DNA from: JAJDIA01 sp031555505
Lineage (GTDB): Bacteria; Bacteroidota; Bacteroidia; Bacteroidales; Tannerellaceae
Direction of reading: 5' to 3'
DNA length: 64,000 nucleotides
Assembly (NCBI GenBank): GCA_031555505.1
Contig: JAVBUH010000003.1
Coordinates: 1-64,000 of the forward strand
The notes under the pieces were generated by a model, which made no database searches, had not been told where the DNA came from, and saw only the letters and a list, made by a program, of their open reading frames with translations. Below are positions 17,612 through 25,671 of this stretch, in pieces. Each line of letters starts with the position of its first letter. The stretch's first letter is position 1. The translations under genes were made by a program, and so were the position numbers.

Positions 17612-19117
17612 ATGAAACGATATATTAATTATTTGTCCCTTTGTCTGGTCTTGATCCTCTTTTGCCCGTCATGCGACAGCTTGTTGGATGTAGACCCTTC
17701 CGATAAATATTCGTCAGACACCTTCTGGAAGACGGAAGAACACGCCAGTGCGGGTATCACCGGATGCTACAACGCACTCCTTCCCTGGCGAGGCAACTAT
17801 TTCTTTGAATTCGATATGATCACGTCGAACGCTATGCCATACAATGAGAGCAATGGTACGCAGGCGATTGCTAAAGGTACCCACATGTCTACCACGCCGC
17901 TGATCACGTCGTTATGGAAAGACTGTTACACCGGCATCGGCCGTACAAACACGTTCCTCGATAATATTGGCAATGTAACGATGGATGAAGCATTGAAAAG
18001 CCGGATGACAGGAGAAGCCAAATTCCTGCGCGCTTTTTACTACTTCTACCTCGAAGACCGTTTCGGCGGCGTTCCGCTCATATTGGAAACCCCCAATGCG
18101 GCCACACAAGCCTCTTTGCCGCGTGATAGCAGAGAAGCCGTCGTTACCCAGATCCTGAAAGACCTGACAGAAGCGGCCGAACTGCTGCCCAAGTCTTACT
18201 CAGGCGCCGACCTGGGACGCGCCACGAAAGGCGCTGCCCTGTCGCTGAAGGCACGCATCCAGCTGTACAATGAACAATGGAGCGAAGCGGCTGCCACGGC
18301 TAAAAGCGTGATGGAACTCAATGTATACTCCCTCTTCAATGATTATCGTCACTTCTTTTCGGAAGACAACAAGCACAATTCGGAAGTCATTTTCAACGTA
18401 GAGTCATCGTTGCCCGATTTTACCACCGGATACGACCATAATCTGTACCGCCTCAACCGTCCGGCCCCGCTGAAAGAACTGGTAGACACCTACCTGATGA
18501 CTGACGGTAAAACCATCCAGGAATCGTCCCTTTTCGATCCGGCACAGCCATACGAAAATCGTGACCCACGTCTGCACTATTCCATCAACTGTATAGGTTA
18601 TCCGTATAACGGCAAGCTGATCACCAAAGAAGATGTAATGACGACCGGCTTTGGGATGAAGAAATATACCACTTACGAAGACGATGAAACAATTCCCCTG
18701 GTGGAACGTTCAGCCTTCAACGCCATCCTCATCCGCTACGCCGAAGTATTGCTCACCTATGCCGAAGCACAGAACGAAGCCGGCGGTCCGGATGAATCAG
18801 TTTACAGCGCCATCAACCAGGTACGGAAGCGCCCCAGCGTGAATATGCCCGAAGTAACAAAAGGGCTCACGAAGGAACAGATGCGTGAGGTGATCCGTCG
18901 CGAACGCCGGGTGGAACTGGCCCTCGAAGGGCTGTATTACTCGGATGCCCTGCGGTGGAAAACAATCGAAAAGGAAAACAACGGCGCCATGCACAACGCC
19001 GACGGCGTAGAGATTGTGATCCGTTCATTCAATCCCGCCCGCGACTATTTGTGGCCGGTTCCGTACAACCAGATCATCCAAAATCCCAACCTGCAACAAA
19101 ATCCGAACTGGGATTGA
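17612..19117 (+). CDS. SusD/RagB-like surface glycan-binding lipoprotein
   Basis: A 501-residue surface lipoprotein that binds glycans over the SusC barrel. The signal ends CPSC with Cys21. SusD features include the TPR-like N-terminal half (AKFLRAFYYFYLEDRFGGVPLI), LKDLTEAAELLP, the ILIRYAEVLLTYAEAQNEAG helix and the C-terminal RRERRVELALEG and LWPVPYNQI motifs. It is cotranscribed with susC and followed after 23 bases by the first sulfatase, so the bound ligand is probably a sulfated glycan; that is inferred from the neighbours. Confidence 0.96.
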   Translation: MKRYINYLSLCLVLILFCPSCDSLLDVDPSDKYSSDTFWKTEEHASAGITGCYNALLPWRGNYFFEFDMITSNAMPYNESNGTQAIAKGTHMSTTPLITSLWKDCYTGIGRTNTFLDNIGNVTMDEALKSRMTGEAKFLRAFYYFYLEDRFGGVPLILETPNAATQASLPRDSREAVVTQILKDLTEAAELLPKSYSGADLGRATKGAALSLKARIQLYNEQWSEAAATAKSVMELNVYSLFNDYRHFFSEDNKHNSEVIFNVESSLPDFTTGYDHNLYRLNRPAPLKELVDTYLMTDGKTIQESSLFDPAQPYENRDPRLHYSINCIGYPYNGKLITKEDVMTTGFGMKKYTTYEDDETIPLVERSAFNAILIRYAEVLLTYAEAQNEAGGPDESVYSAINQVRKRPSVNMPEVTKGLTKEQMREVIRRERRVELALEGLYYSDALRWKTIEKENNGAMHNADGVEIVIRSFNPARDYLWPVPYNQIIQNPNLQQNPNWD

Positions 19118-19140
19118 TTCCTTAAAACAGAAGCGCAGAA

Positions 19141-20577
19141 ATGAATAAATTAGTATTCATAGGAATGAGCCTTATTACTCCTTTGGCAGGCAAAGCCCTG
19201 CCAAAGGAACTCCCCCATGTCATCTTGATCATGGCCGATGATATGGGTTGGGGAGACGTAGGCTTCAATGGGAATAAACGCATACAGACACCACACCTGG
19301 ATGCGCTGGCCTCACAGGGGGTTATCATGGACCGGTTCTATTCCTCCGGTCCTCTTTCTTCCCCCACACGGGCCAGTGTGCTGACCGGAAGAAATGCATT
19401 CCGAACCGGGGTGTTTTCGGCTAATGTAGGTATATTGAGAAAGGAAGAAACAACGATCGCCGAGTTATTGAAACAGGAAGGTTATGCAACAGGTATGTTC
19501 GGGAAATGGCACCTGGGGACATTGACCCGTACAGAAACGGACGCAAACCGTGGACGACCGGAAAATGGATATCTGTATAACCCGCCTGCATGGCATGGAT
19601 TTGATGTTTCTTTTGTAACAGAATCAAAAGTGCCTACATTTGATCCAATGGTCATGCCGGTACAGAACGACGAGCGGTTTTGGGACTATACCCATGAGGG
19701 AGACTCTGTAGCACCGTATGGTACAGCTTACTGGAAACAGAATGGGACAAAGGTATCCGGGAATCTGGAGGGTGATGATTCAAGGGTCATTATAGATCGG
19801 GTATTACCCTTTATTGACGAATCGATTTCTAAGAATGAACCTTCCTTCAGTGTGATCTGGTTTCATGCGCCTCACCTGCCTTGTGTAGCCGGTCCTGAGC
19901 ATGTGGCCCTTTATGAAGATTTACCACTGGAGGCACGGAATTACTACGGTTGCATTACGGCTTTGGACGAACAGGTGGGCCGGTTGGTCGGTTTCCTGAA
20001 AGCAAAAGGGATATACAACAATTGCATCATCCTGTTCTGTAGCGACAACGGACCGGAGATAGACACTCCGGGAACAGCAGCAAAGTTCAGAGGGAAAAAA
20101 CGCTCACTATACGAAGGAGGCATCCGCGTTCCTTCCTTTATTTGCTGGCCGGCAATGCTTCCGAAGGGGAACCGGATAGCGGCTCCCTGCTCTACCTCCG
20201 ATTACCTGCCTACCCTGCTGGATATGACTAAATCAAGTACCATCACAGATATACAGCTTGATGGTGAATCGATTTGGCCGTTGATTACCGGGCAAACAAC
20301 CAAGCGGGAAAAACCGCTGGTGTTCTGTTCAGCATACCAAGGAAGTGTAATAGACAATGAGTATAAGTTGTACTATGCCAAGGGGAAATATGAACTGTAT
20401 GATATCGTACAAGACCCGGAAGAGAAAAAAGATATTTCACCTGCTTTTCAAGGAAAGAAAGAGCAATTGACAACAGTACTCAAACAACAGATGGACGACT
20501 ATAAACGCTCATTTGAAAGCGGTTCCCGCGAAAGCCTGGCATGGCAACAATGGTGGGATATCTGGAAACAACAGTAA
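19141..20577 (+). CDS. Sulfatase 1 (serine-type, S1 family)
   Basis: A 478-residue exported arylsulfatase-family enzyme that would hydrolyse sulfate esters on a sugar. The signal peptide spans about residues 1-20. Metal ligands are in LIMADDMGWGDVG (Asp33, Asp34), and the formylglycine site reads S-S-P-T-R followed by ASVLTG, with Ser73 as the residue to be oxidised. FGKWHLG is the usual active-site motif and LFCSDNGPEID carries the second metal-ligand pair. A serine rather than cysteine means activation by a radical-SAM anSME-type enzyme, not encoded in this window. It follows susD by 23 bases in one operon. Confidence 0.92.
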   Translation: MNKLVFIGMSLITPLAGKALPKELPHVILIMADDMGWGDVGFNGNKRIQTPHLDALASQGVIMDRFYSSGPLSSPTRASVLTGRNAFRTGVFSANVGILRKEETTIAELLKQEGYATGMFGKWHLGTLTRTETDANRGRPENGYLYNPPAWHGFDVSFVTESKVPTFDPMVMPVQNDERFWDYTHEGDSVAPYGTAYWKQNGTKVSGNLEGDDSRVIIDRVLPFIDESISKNEPSFSVIWFHAPHLPCVAGPEHVALYEDLPLEARNYYGCITALDEQVGRLVGFLKAKGIYNNCIILFCSDNGPEIDTPGTAAKFRGKKRSLYEGGIRVPSFICWPAMLPKGNRIAAPCSTSDYLPTLLDMTKSSTITDIQLDGESIWPLITGQTTKREKPLVFCSAYQGSVIDNEYKLYYAKGKYELYDIVQDPEEKKDISPAFQGKKEQLTTVLKQQMDDYKRSFESGSRESLAWQQWWDIWKQQ

Positions 20578-20672
20578 TACAGGGATACAGATAGAGAAAA
20601 ATGAGTTTCTTTGTCATGGGATACAATAATATCGTCTACACATATTTATACTTAAAAACAACAGATAGTATC

Positions 20673-22094
20673 ATGAACAACAAGTTAACATTACTTTTTG
20701 CAGGATCCATACTCTCCGTATCCGGTGCTGCCCAGCAATACACAAACGTTGTGATCATCAACCTCGACGATGTAGGCTATGGCGATTTCTCCTGCAACGG
20801 AGCCTATGGCTATACAACGCCCAACATTGACCGGATGGCATCCGAAGGTGTGCGCTTTACCCACTTCCTGGCAGCCCAACCGATCAGTGGCGCTTCACGC
20901 GCCGGACTGCTCACGGGATGCTACCCCAACCGGATTGGATTCTCCGGCGCTCCGGGGCCTAACTCTGCGTATGGTATCCATCCGGACGAAATGACCATGG
21001 GCGAGTTGCTGAAACAAAAGGGTTATAGTACAGCTGCATTCGGGAAATGGCACCTGGGCGATGCGCGGAAGTTCCTTCCCTTACAGAATGGTTTCGACGA
21101 ATACTATGGTCTGCCCTACTCCAACGATATGTGGCCGTACCACCCGCAACAGGGCGAAGGCTTCAACTTCCCCGACCTGCCCACCATCGACGGGAACGAG
21201 GTTGTTGGATATAACACCGACCAGACCAAGTTTACGACAGACTATACAACACGCGCCGTAAACTTTATCAAGAACAACCGGAAGAAACCCTTCCTGGTCT
21301 ACCTGGCACATTCCATGCCGCACGTACCGCTGGCAGTTTCCGACAAGTTCAAAGGCAAAAGCCAGCAGGGCTTGTTTGGCGATGTGATGATGGAGATAGA
21401 CTGGAGCGTAGGTGAAGTGCTGAAAACACTCCGCGAACTGGGTCTGGAAGAAAGTACACTGGTAGTACTTACTTCAGATAACGGTCCCTGGGCCAATTAC
21501 GGCAACCATGCCGGATCGGCCGCCGGACTGCGCGAAGCCAAAGCGACCACTTTCGATGGAGGTAACCGTGTACCCTGTATCATGTACTGGAAAGGAAAAA
21601 CCCAACCGGGCTCTATCTGCAATAAGTTGGCTTCGCACATCGATCTCCTTCCTACAGTGGCCGAAATCAGTGGAGCACCACTCCCTGCACGCAAGATTGA
21701 CGGTGTGAGTATCCTCCCCCTGATAAAAGGAGATCAGACGGCCAACCCGCGCGAATCATTCGTCTATTACTATCATAAGAACGATTTGGAAGCTGTGACT
21801 GACGGGATGTTCAAACTCGTATTCCCGCACAAGTACGTGACGTATGCCGCCTACGTACCCGGCAATGACGGGAAACCCGGCCGCCTGGGGAATGTAGAGC
21901 TGCTCAAAGCCGAGCTCTACGACTTGCGTCGTGACCCGGGTGAACGTAACGATGTGATCTCGCAATACCCGGAAGAAGCAGCCAAGCTGATGCAGATAGC
22001 CGATAAGATGCGCGAAGAACTGGGTGATAACCTCACACGTAAGAAAGGAACAGAACGACGTGAACCCGGATTGACCGCTACTGCGCCCAACTAA
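20673..22094 (+). CDS. Sulfatase 2 (serine-type, A in place of P)
   Basis: A 473-residue exported sulfatase starting at the ATG at 20673, where a signal peptide begins (MNNKLTLLFAGSILSVSGAA); an upstream ATG at 20601 adds 24 residues with no signal character. Metal ligands are in IINLDDVGYGDFS. The modification motif is S-G-A-S-R with Ser72, so alanine replaces the usual proline; FGKWHLGDA and VLTSDNGPW follow. The overall form resembles the GalNAc-6-sulfatase/arylsulfatase A branch, but the exact substrate is not clear. The next sulfatase starts eight bases after the stop. Confidence 0.92.
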   Translation: MNNKLTLLFAGSILSVSGAAQQYTNVVIINLDDVGYGDFSCNGAYGYTTPNIDRMASEGVRFTHFLAAQPISGASRAGLLTGCYPNRIGFSGAPGPNSAYGIHPDEMTMGELLKQKGYSTAAFGKWHLGDARKFLPLQNGFDEYYGLPYSNDMWPYHPQQGEGFNFPDLPTIDGNEVVGYNTDQTKFTTDYTTRAVNFIKNNRKKPFLVYLAHSMPHVPLAVSDKFKGKSQQGLFGDVMMEIDWSVGEVLKTLRELGLEESTLVVLTSDNGPWANYGNHAGSAAGLREAKATTFDGGNRVPCIMYWKGKTQPGSICNKLASHIDLLPTVAEISGAPLPARKIDGVSILPLIKGDQTANPRESFVYYYHKNDLEAVTDGMFKLVFPHKYVTYAAYVPGNDGKPGRLGNVELLKAELYDLRRDPGERNDVISQYPEEAAKLMQIADKMREELGDNLTRKKGTERREPGLTATAPN

Positions 22095-22102
22095 TAGTCC
22101 AC

Positions 22103-23677
22103 ATGTATAAATCACTACTGTTGCAAGCCGGGATCGCCGGGATCTGCCTGTACACCACCGGGTGTACAGACAAATCCCGGAACGGGCAGGAAGAGCGCCC
22201 GAACATCCTCTTTATCCTGTCTGACGATCACACCTCGCAGGCATGGGGTATATACGGCGGTGTACTGGCCGATTATGTACGGAATGAGCACATCCGCCGG
22301 TTGGCCCGCGAAGGCTGTGTGCTGGATAACGCCTTCTGTACCAACTCCATCTCCGTACCCAGCCGTGCCTCCATCCTGACCGGCGCCTACAGCCACCGAA
22401 ACGGTGTGTATACGCTGAGTGATGCCTTGTATCCCGAAGCCGACAATATCGCCAAACAACTCCAGGCCGGCGGTTACCAGACCGCCCTCTTTGGGAAATG
22501 GCACTTGAAGAAGCAACCAGCCGGGTTCGACGATTTCTGCGTCTTCCACGATCAGGGTGAATATTTCAACCCAATCATGAAAACGGCCGCCAACTGGGTA
22601 GACGACGATGCTGGTCGGCAAGGCGATACCATCCGGGGATTCTCTACGGATATCGTGACAGACAAGACCATCGAATGGATCCGCAACCGCGATCCGGAGA
22701 AGCCTTTCCTGATGATGTGCCACTTCAAAGCTACGCACGAGCCTTGGGATTTTCCCGAACGGATGAAGCACCTGTACGATGACGTGGTCTTTCCCGAACC
22801 GGCCAACCTGATGGAGTTTGACACATCCGCCTCCGGCCGCACCTTCCCGGGACAACAACTGGAGAACCTTGGCCAGCGCTGGGAGACGGCCTCCAAAGAC
22901 CCATCCAAATGGTGGTGCATCTATCCGGAACTACCCTTCACTACACAAGGGATGGATAAAGAGATTGCACGCCGGCAGATTTACCAGAAACTGATCCGCG
23001 ACTACTTGCGGTGTGGGGCTGCCATCGACGACAATATCGGCCGCCTGCTCCGCTTCCTGGATGAACAAGGGCTGGATAAAAATACAATCGTGGTCTATGT
23101 CTCCGACCAGGGCTACTTCCTGGGCGAACACGGTTTCTTCGACAAACGGATGATGTATGAAGAATCGCTCCGTATGCCGTTCGTGATCCGTTATCCGAAA
23201 GAGATACCGGCGGGTACACGCAACAAGGATCTTATATTGAATATAGACTTCGCCTCCCTCCTGGCCGATTACGCCGGTGTACAGACACCGGCACAATCGC
23301 AAGGACACAGTTTTCGTGCCAACCTGCGGGGAGAGACGCCAGCCGACTGGCGACAGGCCATGTATTACCGTTACTGGACACAACATGCGATCCGTCCGGC
23401 GCACTTCGGTATCCGCAACCACCGGTACAAGTTGATGTTCCTGTATGGCGATCCGCTGCAGACCAAAGGATCTGAAAAGCAATCGTCTGCGCCTGCCTGG
23501 GAGTTCTACGATCTGCAAACCGATCCGTATGAAAACAAGAACCAGTATGCCAACCCGCAATATGCCTCAGTCATTGCGCAAATGAAAACTGAGTTGCTGA
23601 AGCTACGTAAAGAAACAGGAGATACAGATACAGGAAATGTCCGTATGCAGGAAATAATCAGGGAATACTATCAGTGA
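22103..23677 (+). CDS. Sulfatase 3 (serine-type), probable lipoprotein
   Basis: A 524-residue sulfatase. The N-terminus (YKSLLLQAGIAGICLYTTGC) ends in a possible lipobox with Cys21, so it may be membrane-anchored. Metal ligands lie in ILFILSDDHTSQAWG; the modification site is S-V-P-S-R-ASILTG with Ser84; FGKWHLKK and VYVSDQGYFLGEHGFFDKR follow. The last motif is common in sulfatases of the iduronate/heparan or choline-sulfatase-like branch, so it is likely to act on a different position from its two neighbours. It is the last gene of the operon; a terminator follows. Confidence 0.92.
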   Translation: MYKSLLLQAGIAGICLYTTGCTDKSRNGQEERPNILFILSDDHTSQAWGIYGGVLADYVRNEHIRRLAREGCVLDNAFCTNSISVPSRASILTGAYSHRNGVYTLSDALYPEADNIAKQLQAGGYQTALFGKWHLKKQPAGFDDFCVFHDQGEYFNPIMKTAANWVDDDAGRQGDTIRGFSTDIVTDKTIEWIRNRDPEKPFLMMCHFKATHEPWDFPERMKHLYDDVVFPEPANLMEFDTSASGRTFPGQQLENLGQRWETASKDPSKWWCIYPELPFTTQGMDKEIARRQIYQKLIRDYLRCGAAIDDNIGRLLRFLDEQGLDKNTIVVYVSDQGYFLGEHGFFDKRMMYEESLRMPFVIRYPKEIPAGTRNKDLILNIDFASLLADYAGVQTPAQSQGHSFRANLRGETPADWRQAMYYRYWTQHAIRPAHFGIRNHRYKLMFLYGDPLQTKGSEKQSSAPAWEFYDLQTDPYENKNQYANPQYASVIAQMKTELLKLRKETGDTDTGNVRMQEIIREYYQ

Positions 23678-23710
23678 GACACGCATTCGACAGCTACCTG
23701 ATTATAACAC

Positions 23711-23742
23711 CGGAGGGGAAAGCCACAGTGGCTTCCCCTCCG
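23711..23742. terminator. Terminator after the sulfatase operon
   Basis: CGGAGGGGAA at 23711-23720 plus GCC pairs with GGCTTCCCCTCCG at 23730-23742, with one bulged A and the loop ACAGT, then TTCATTTTGT. It can serve both this operon and the convergent small gene at 23795. Confidence 0.75.
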
Positions 23743-23794
23743 TTCATTTTGTATCATTAGTTGTTCGCTTGAAGCAGGCACTACGCCTCCAGGC

Positions 23795-24172
23795 TCATTT
23801 CCCGGCAGCATCATGCCGTTTCCAGCGAAGCCAGTTGTCCAGTTGCGCGCAGAAGAAGAAGAGGGAGGCGCCACCGGTTAGGGCAGCCACAAAGGGGGAC
23901 ATCTCTTTCAGCAAAAGGCTAACATCCTCTGCAGCTGACGGTTGGCTCAGCAGCAGGTAACCCAGTCCACCGGCCAGCAAGAAATAGGCAAGTAATCCGC
24001 CCACCATCCAGGCAACCACAGGACGCGAGAAATTATGGGCTTTGCGAACGGTATGCTGTTCCTTCACCACCTGTTTCATGATGCGGTTCATCAGCTCGGC
24101 CGAAGGTTTTTCCGTCGTCCCTTCCATCAGACGGCGCGTCAGTTTGTCAATTTGTTTGTCTTCCCTTTTCAT
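23795..24172 (-). CDS. Small two-pass membrane protein, possible anti-sigma factor
   Basis: A 125-residue protein with a charged N-terminal part (MKREDKQIDKLTRRLMEGT) and two membrane helices near residues 49-70 and 86-108. Its ATG overlaps the stop of the sigma-factor gene by four bases (ATGA), so the two are translationally coupled. The cytoplasmic head before the helices and the coupling suggest an anti-sigma role. I recognise no named family. Confidence 0.55.
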   Translation of the reverse strand: MKREDKQIDKLTRRLMEGTTEKPSAELMNRIMKQVVKEQHTVRKAHNFSRPVVAWMVGGLLAYFLLAGGLGYLLLSQPSAAEDVSLLLKEMSPFVAALTGGASLFFFCAQLDNWLRWKRHDAAGK

Positions 24173-24732
24173 CGGATAGTTGCCATTTCTGTGTGCATAA
24201 TCTGTTGCAATGTCTCGTAGAAACGTTTACGTCCGCGAAACAGTTTTACTTTGATATTGGAAGCCGTTAGTCCCGTGATCTGATGGATATCTTCCACCGA
24301 ACATTCTTCCAGATAATAGAGCGTGAGCAGTAGGGATTCGTCGGCCGAAAGGCGACTGAGCACATCCCGCACAACAGCTTGCCGGTCTTTCTGTTCCAAC
24401 AAATCGGTTGCAGATTCAATTTCAGTATCAGTCAACGTATCCGCCCCTGCATCTTCATACGCCACAAAAAAGCGTCGTTGCCGGTGTGCCGTGAGCGCCG
24501 TACGGTAAACGATGCGGTAGAACCAGGTCGAAAATTTACTTTCAAACTGGAAGGCAGGTAATGCCCGGTACATTTTCACAAACGCATCCTGTACCACCTC
24601 TTCGGCTTCTTCACGGTTTTCCAGGATACGAAAAGCAATGGTATAAGCCATCTTCTCATACTTCGCTACCAGGCAGGTGAAACTTTGCATATCGCCTGCC
24701 AGGATTTGCCTGATCCATTGCTTTTCGTCCAT
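24169..24732 (-). CDS. ECF-type RNA polymerase sigma factor
   Basis: A 187-residue ECF sigma factor close to the RpoE-like group. Region 2 shows CLVAKYEKMAYTIAFRILENREEAEEVVQDAFVKMYRALPAF with FSTWFYRIVYRTAL, and region 4 shows LLTLYYLEECSVEDIHQITGLTASNIKVKLFRGRKRF. It lies in a three-gene run between a small DUF6249-like membrane protein and the probable anti-sigma factor. What it controls cannot be seen here. Confidence 0.9.
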   Translation of the reverse strand: MDEKQWIRQILAGDMQSFTCLVAKYEKMAYTIAFRILENREEAEEVVQDAFVKMYRALPAFQFESKFSTWFYRIVYRTALTAHRQRRFFVAYEDAGADTLTDTEIESATDLLEQKDRQAVVRDVLSRLSADESLLLTLYYLEECSVEDIHQITGLTASNIKVKLFRGRKRFYETLQQIMHTEMATIR

Positions 24733-24741
24733 CCGCGCCCT

Positions 24742-25137
24742 TTACCTGGAGGGTTTGTTCAGTTCGTAAACATCGTCGGCATGCTCCATCTTCCGCGAGA
24801 GGAAGAAGTAGACGATAAAACCAACGCCTCCGAAAAGGATGGCCATTACAATCAGCGTTAACCCGCTTGCCCAATAAGAATCCAACAACGGATCTATCAA
24901 CATTCCAACCAGGAATCCTACAGCAAGGCCAATCATCACCAGTCCATTGCGTAAAGCCGGATAACGGTTGGATTTCTTTTCCGGTTTCTCAATCTCCTGG
25001 GGTATAATACCTCTTTCAATCATCGCAAGGCGTTCGGCATTACGCCCCCGGATATGCACAAAGCCCAGAATTGAGCCTAAAACCACTGGAACGCCGCATC
25101 CAAAAATGATGCCTAAAATAGGAATTACATCGTCCAT
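24742..25137 (-). CDS. DUF6249-like small membrane protein
   Basis: A 131-residue protein with three hydrophobic helices (about residues 5-25, 64-82, 90-112) and a cytoplasmic RNAERLAMIERGIIPQEIEKPEKK loop. The MIERG motif after a first helix is what I associate with DUF6249 proteins of Bacteroidetes, which usually lie beside sigma-factor genes. It stands first in the operon, nine bases before the sigma gene. Function unknown. Confidence 0.6.
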   Translation of the reverse strand: MDDVIPILGIIFGCGVPVVLGSILGFVHIRGRNAERLAMIERGIIPQEIEKPEKKSNRYPALRNGLVMIGLAVGFLVGMLIDPLLDSYWASGLTLIVMAILFGGVGFIVYFFLSRKMEHADDVYELNKPSR

Positions 25138-25224
25138 CTCTTTGTCATTTTAATTGTTACTAATCAGCATTTGCATATAGGACAACCACAAGCTGAAACC
25201 GGTTACAAAAAAAATACATTCTTT

Positions 25225-25375
25225 TCACTTTCACATCCAAAACCTCCTCTTTCTCACCTCCATTCCCTTATTTTCATCAGCGCCCCAGCACCTCCATCCC
25301 CCTGTGCATGCCCTCCTCCCAGCCCGCATCCACACCACTCCCACCATCCTGCTTCCCAATCCCAGCAACCGTAAT
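25225..25375. other. G-poor, C-rich intergenic tract
   Basis: About 150 bases of the plus strand are made of C, T and A with very few G (repeated CCTCC, CCCCC, CCACCATCC blocks). The minus strand is thus G-rich. No credible coding frame is seen; the composition is unlike anything else in the window. It lies upstream of the DUF6249-sigma operon. Confidence 0.5.
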
Positions 25376-25439
25376 AATCCGTGGCTATCTAGTTCCGACG
25401 TATGTGAATGTTTTTTATGTGGTGACATTAATAGTAAAT

Positions 25440-25540
25440 AAGGCTATCTTGTAAATAGAAAACAAGAGTAACTCGGCTCCCCGCCGCCTGTCTAGGCGGG
25501 GAGCCAAATTACTCTTGTTTTCTATTTACAAGATAGTCTT
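25440..25540. repeat. 101-nt near-perfect palindrome
   Basis: A 28-base arm at 25444-25471 is perfectly complementary to 25509-25536, and the pairing extends outward to 25440 and 25540 with one G-U pair. Inside, GGCTCCCCGCC at 25475-25485 pairs with GGCGGGGAGCC at 25495-25505 across a 3x3 internal loop, leaving a nine-base apical loop. It could be a strong terminator for the gene at 25672, a non-autonomous mobile element, or a cruciform-forming site. No T run of note flanks it. Confidence 0.9.
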
Positions 25541-25563
25541 CAAGCTATATTCAAACCCACATA

Positions 25564-25598
25564 AAAATGCGTTGATTTACACACCCCCGGATATAAAA
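25564..25598 (-). repeat. Dispersed 35-nt repeat, copy 1 (3' of the DUF3575 gene)
   Basis: The 35 bases here are identical, in reverse complement, to 40255-40289. The core in transcription sense reads ATATCCGGGGGTGTGTAAAT. Both copies lie downstream of a stop codon in the same sense relative to the upstream gene and both are preceded by an AT palindrome of the type TATAAAAA...TTTTTATA. Similarity continues past the core (CAAACCC, TCTTCAA). Confidence 0.85.
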
Positions 25599-25671
25599 AA
25601 GTTTTTTTATAAAGGAAAACCAACCAAATCTGAAACAACTTTTTTCAGGAAAAGACAATTGGGTTGATCCG

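Noticed and set aside
25171..25428. Open frames on both strands across the C-rich tract
   Set aside because: They exist only because the tract is G-poor and lacks stops; the predicted proteins are Pro/Ser/His or Gly/Trp biased and look like no family.
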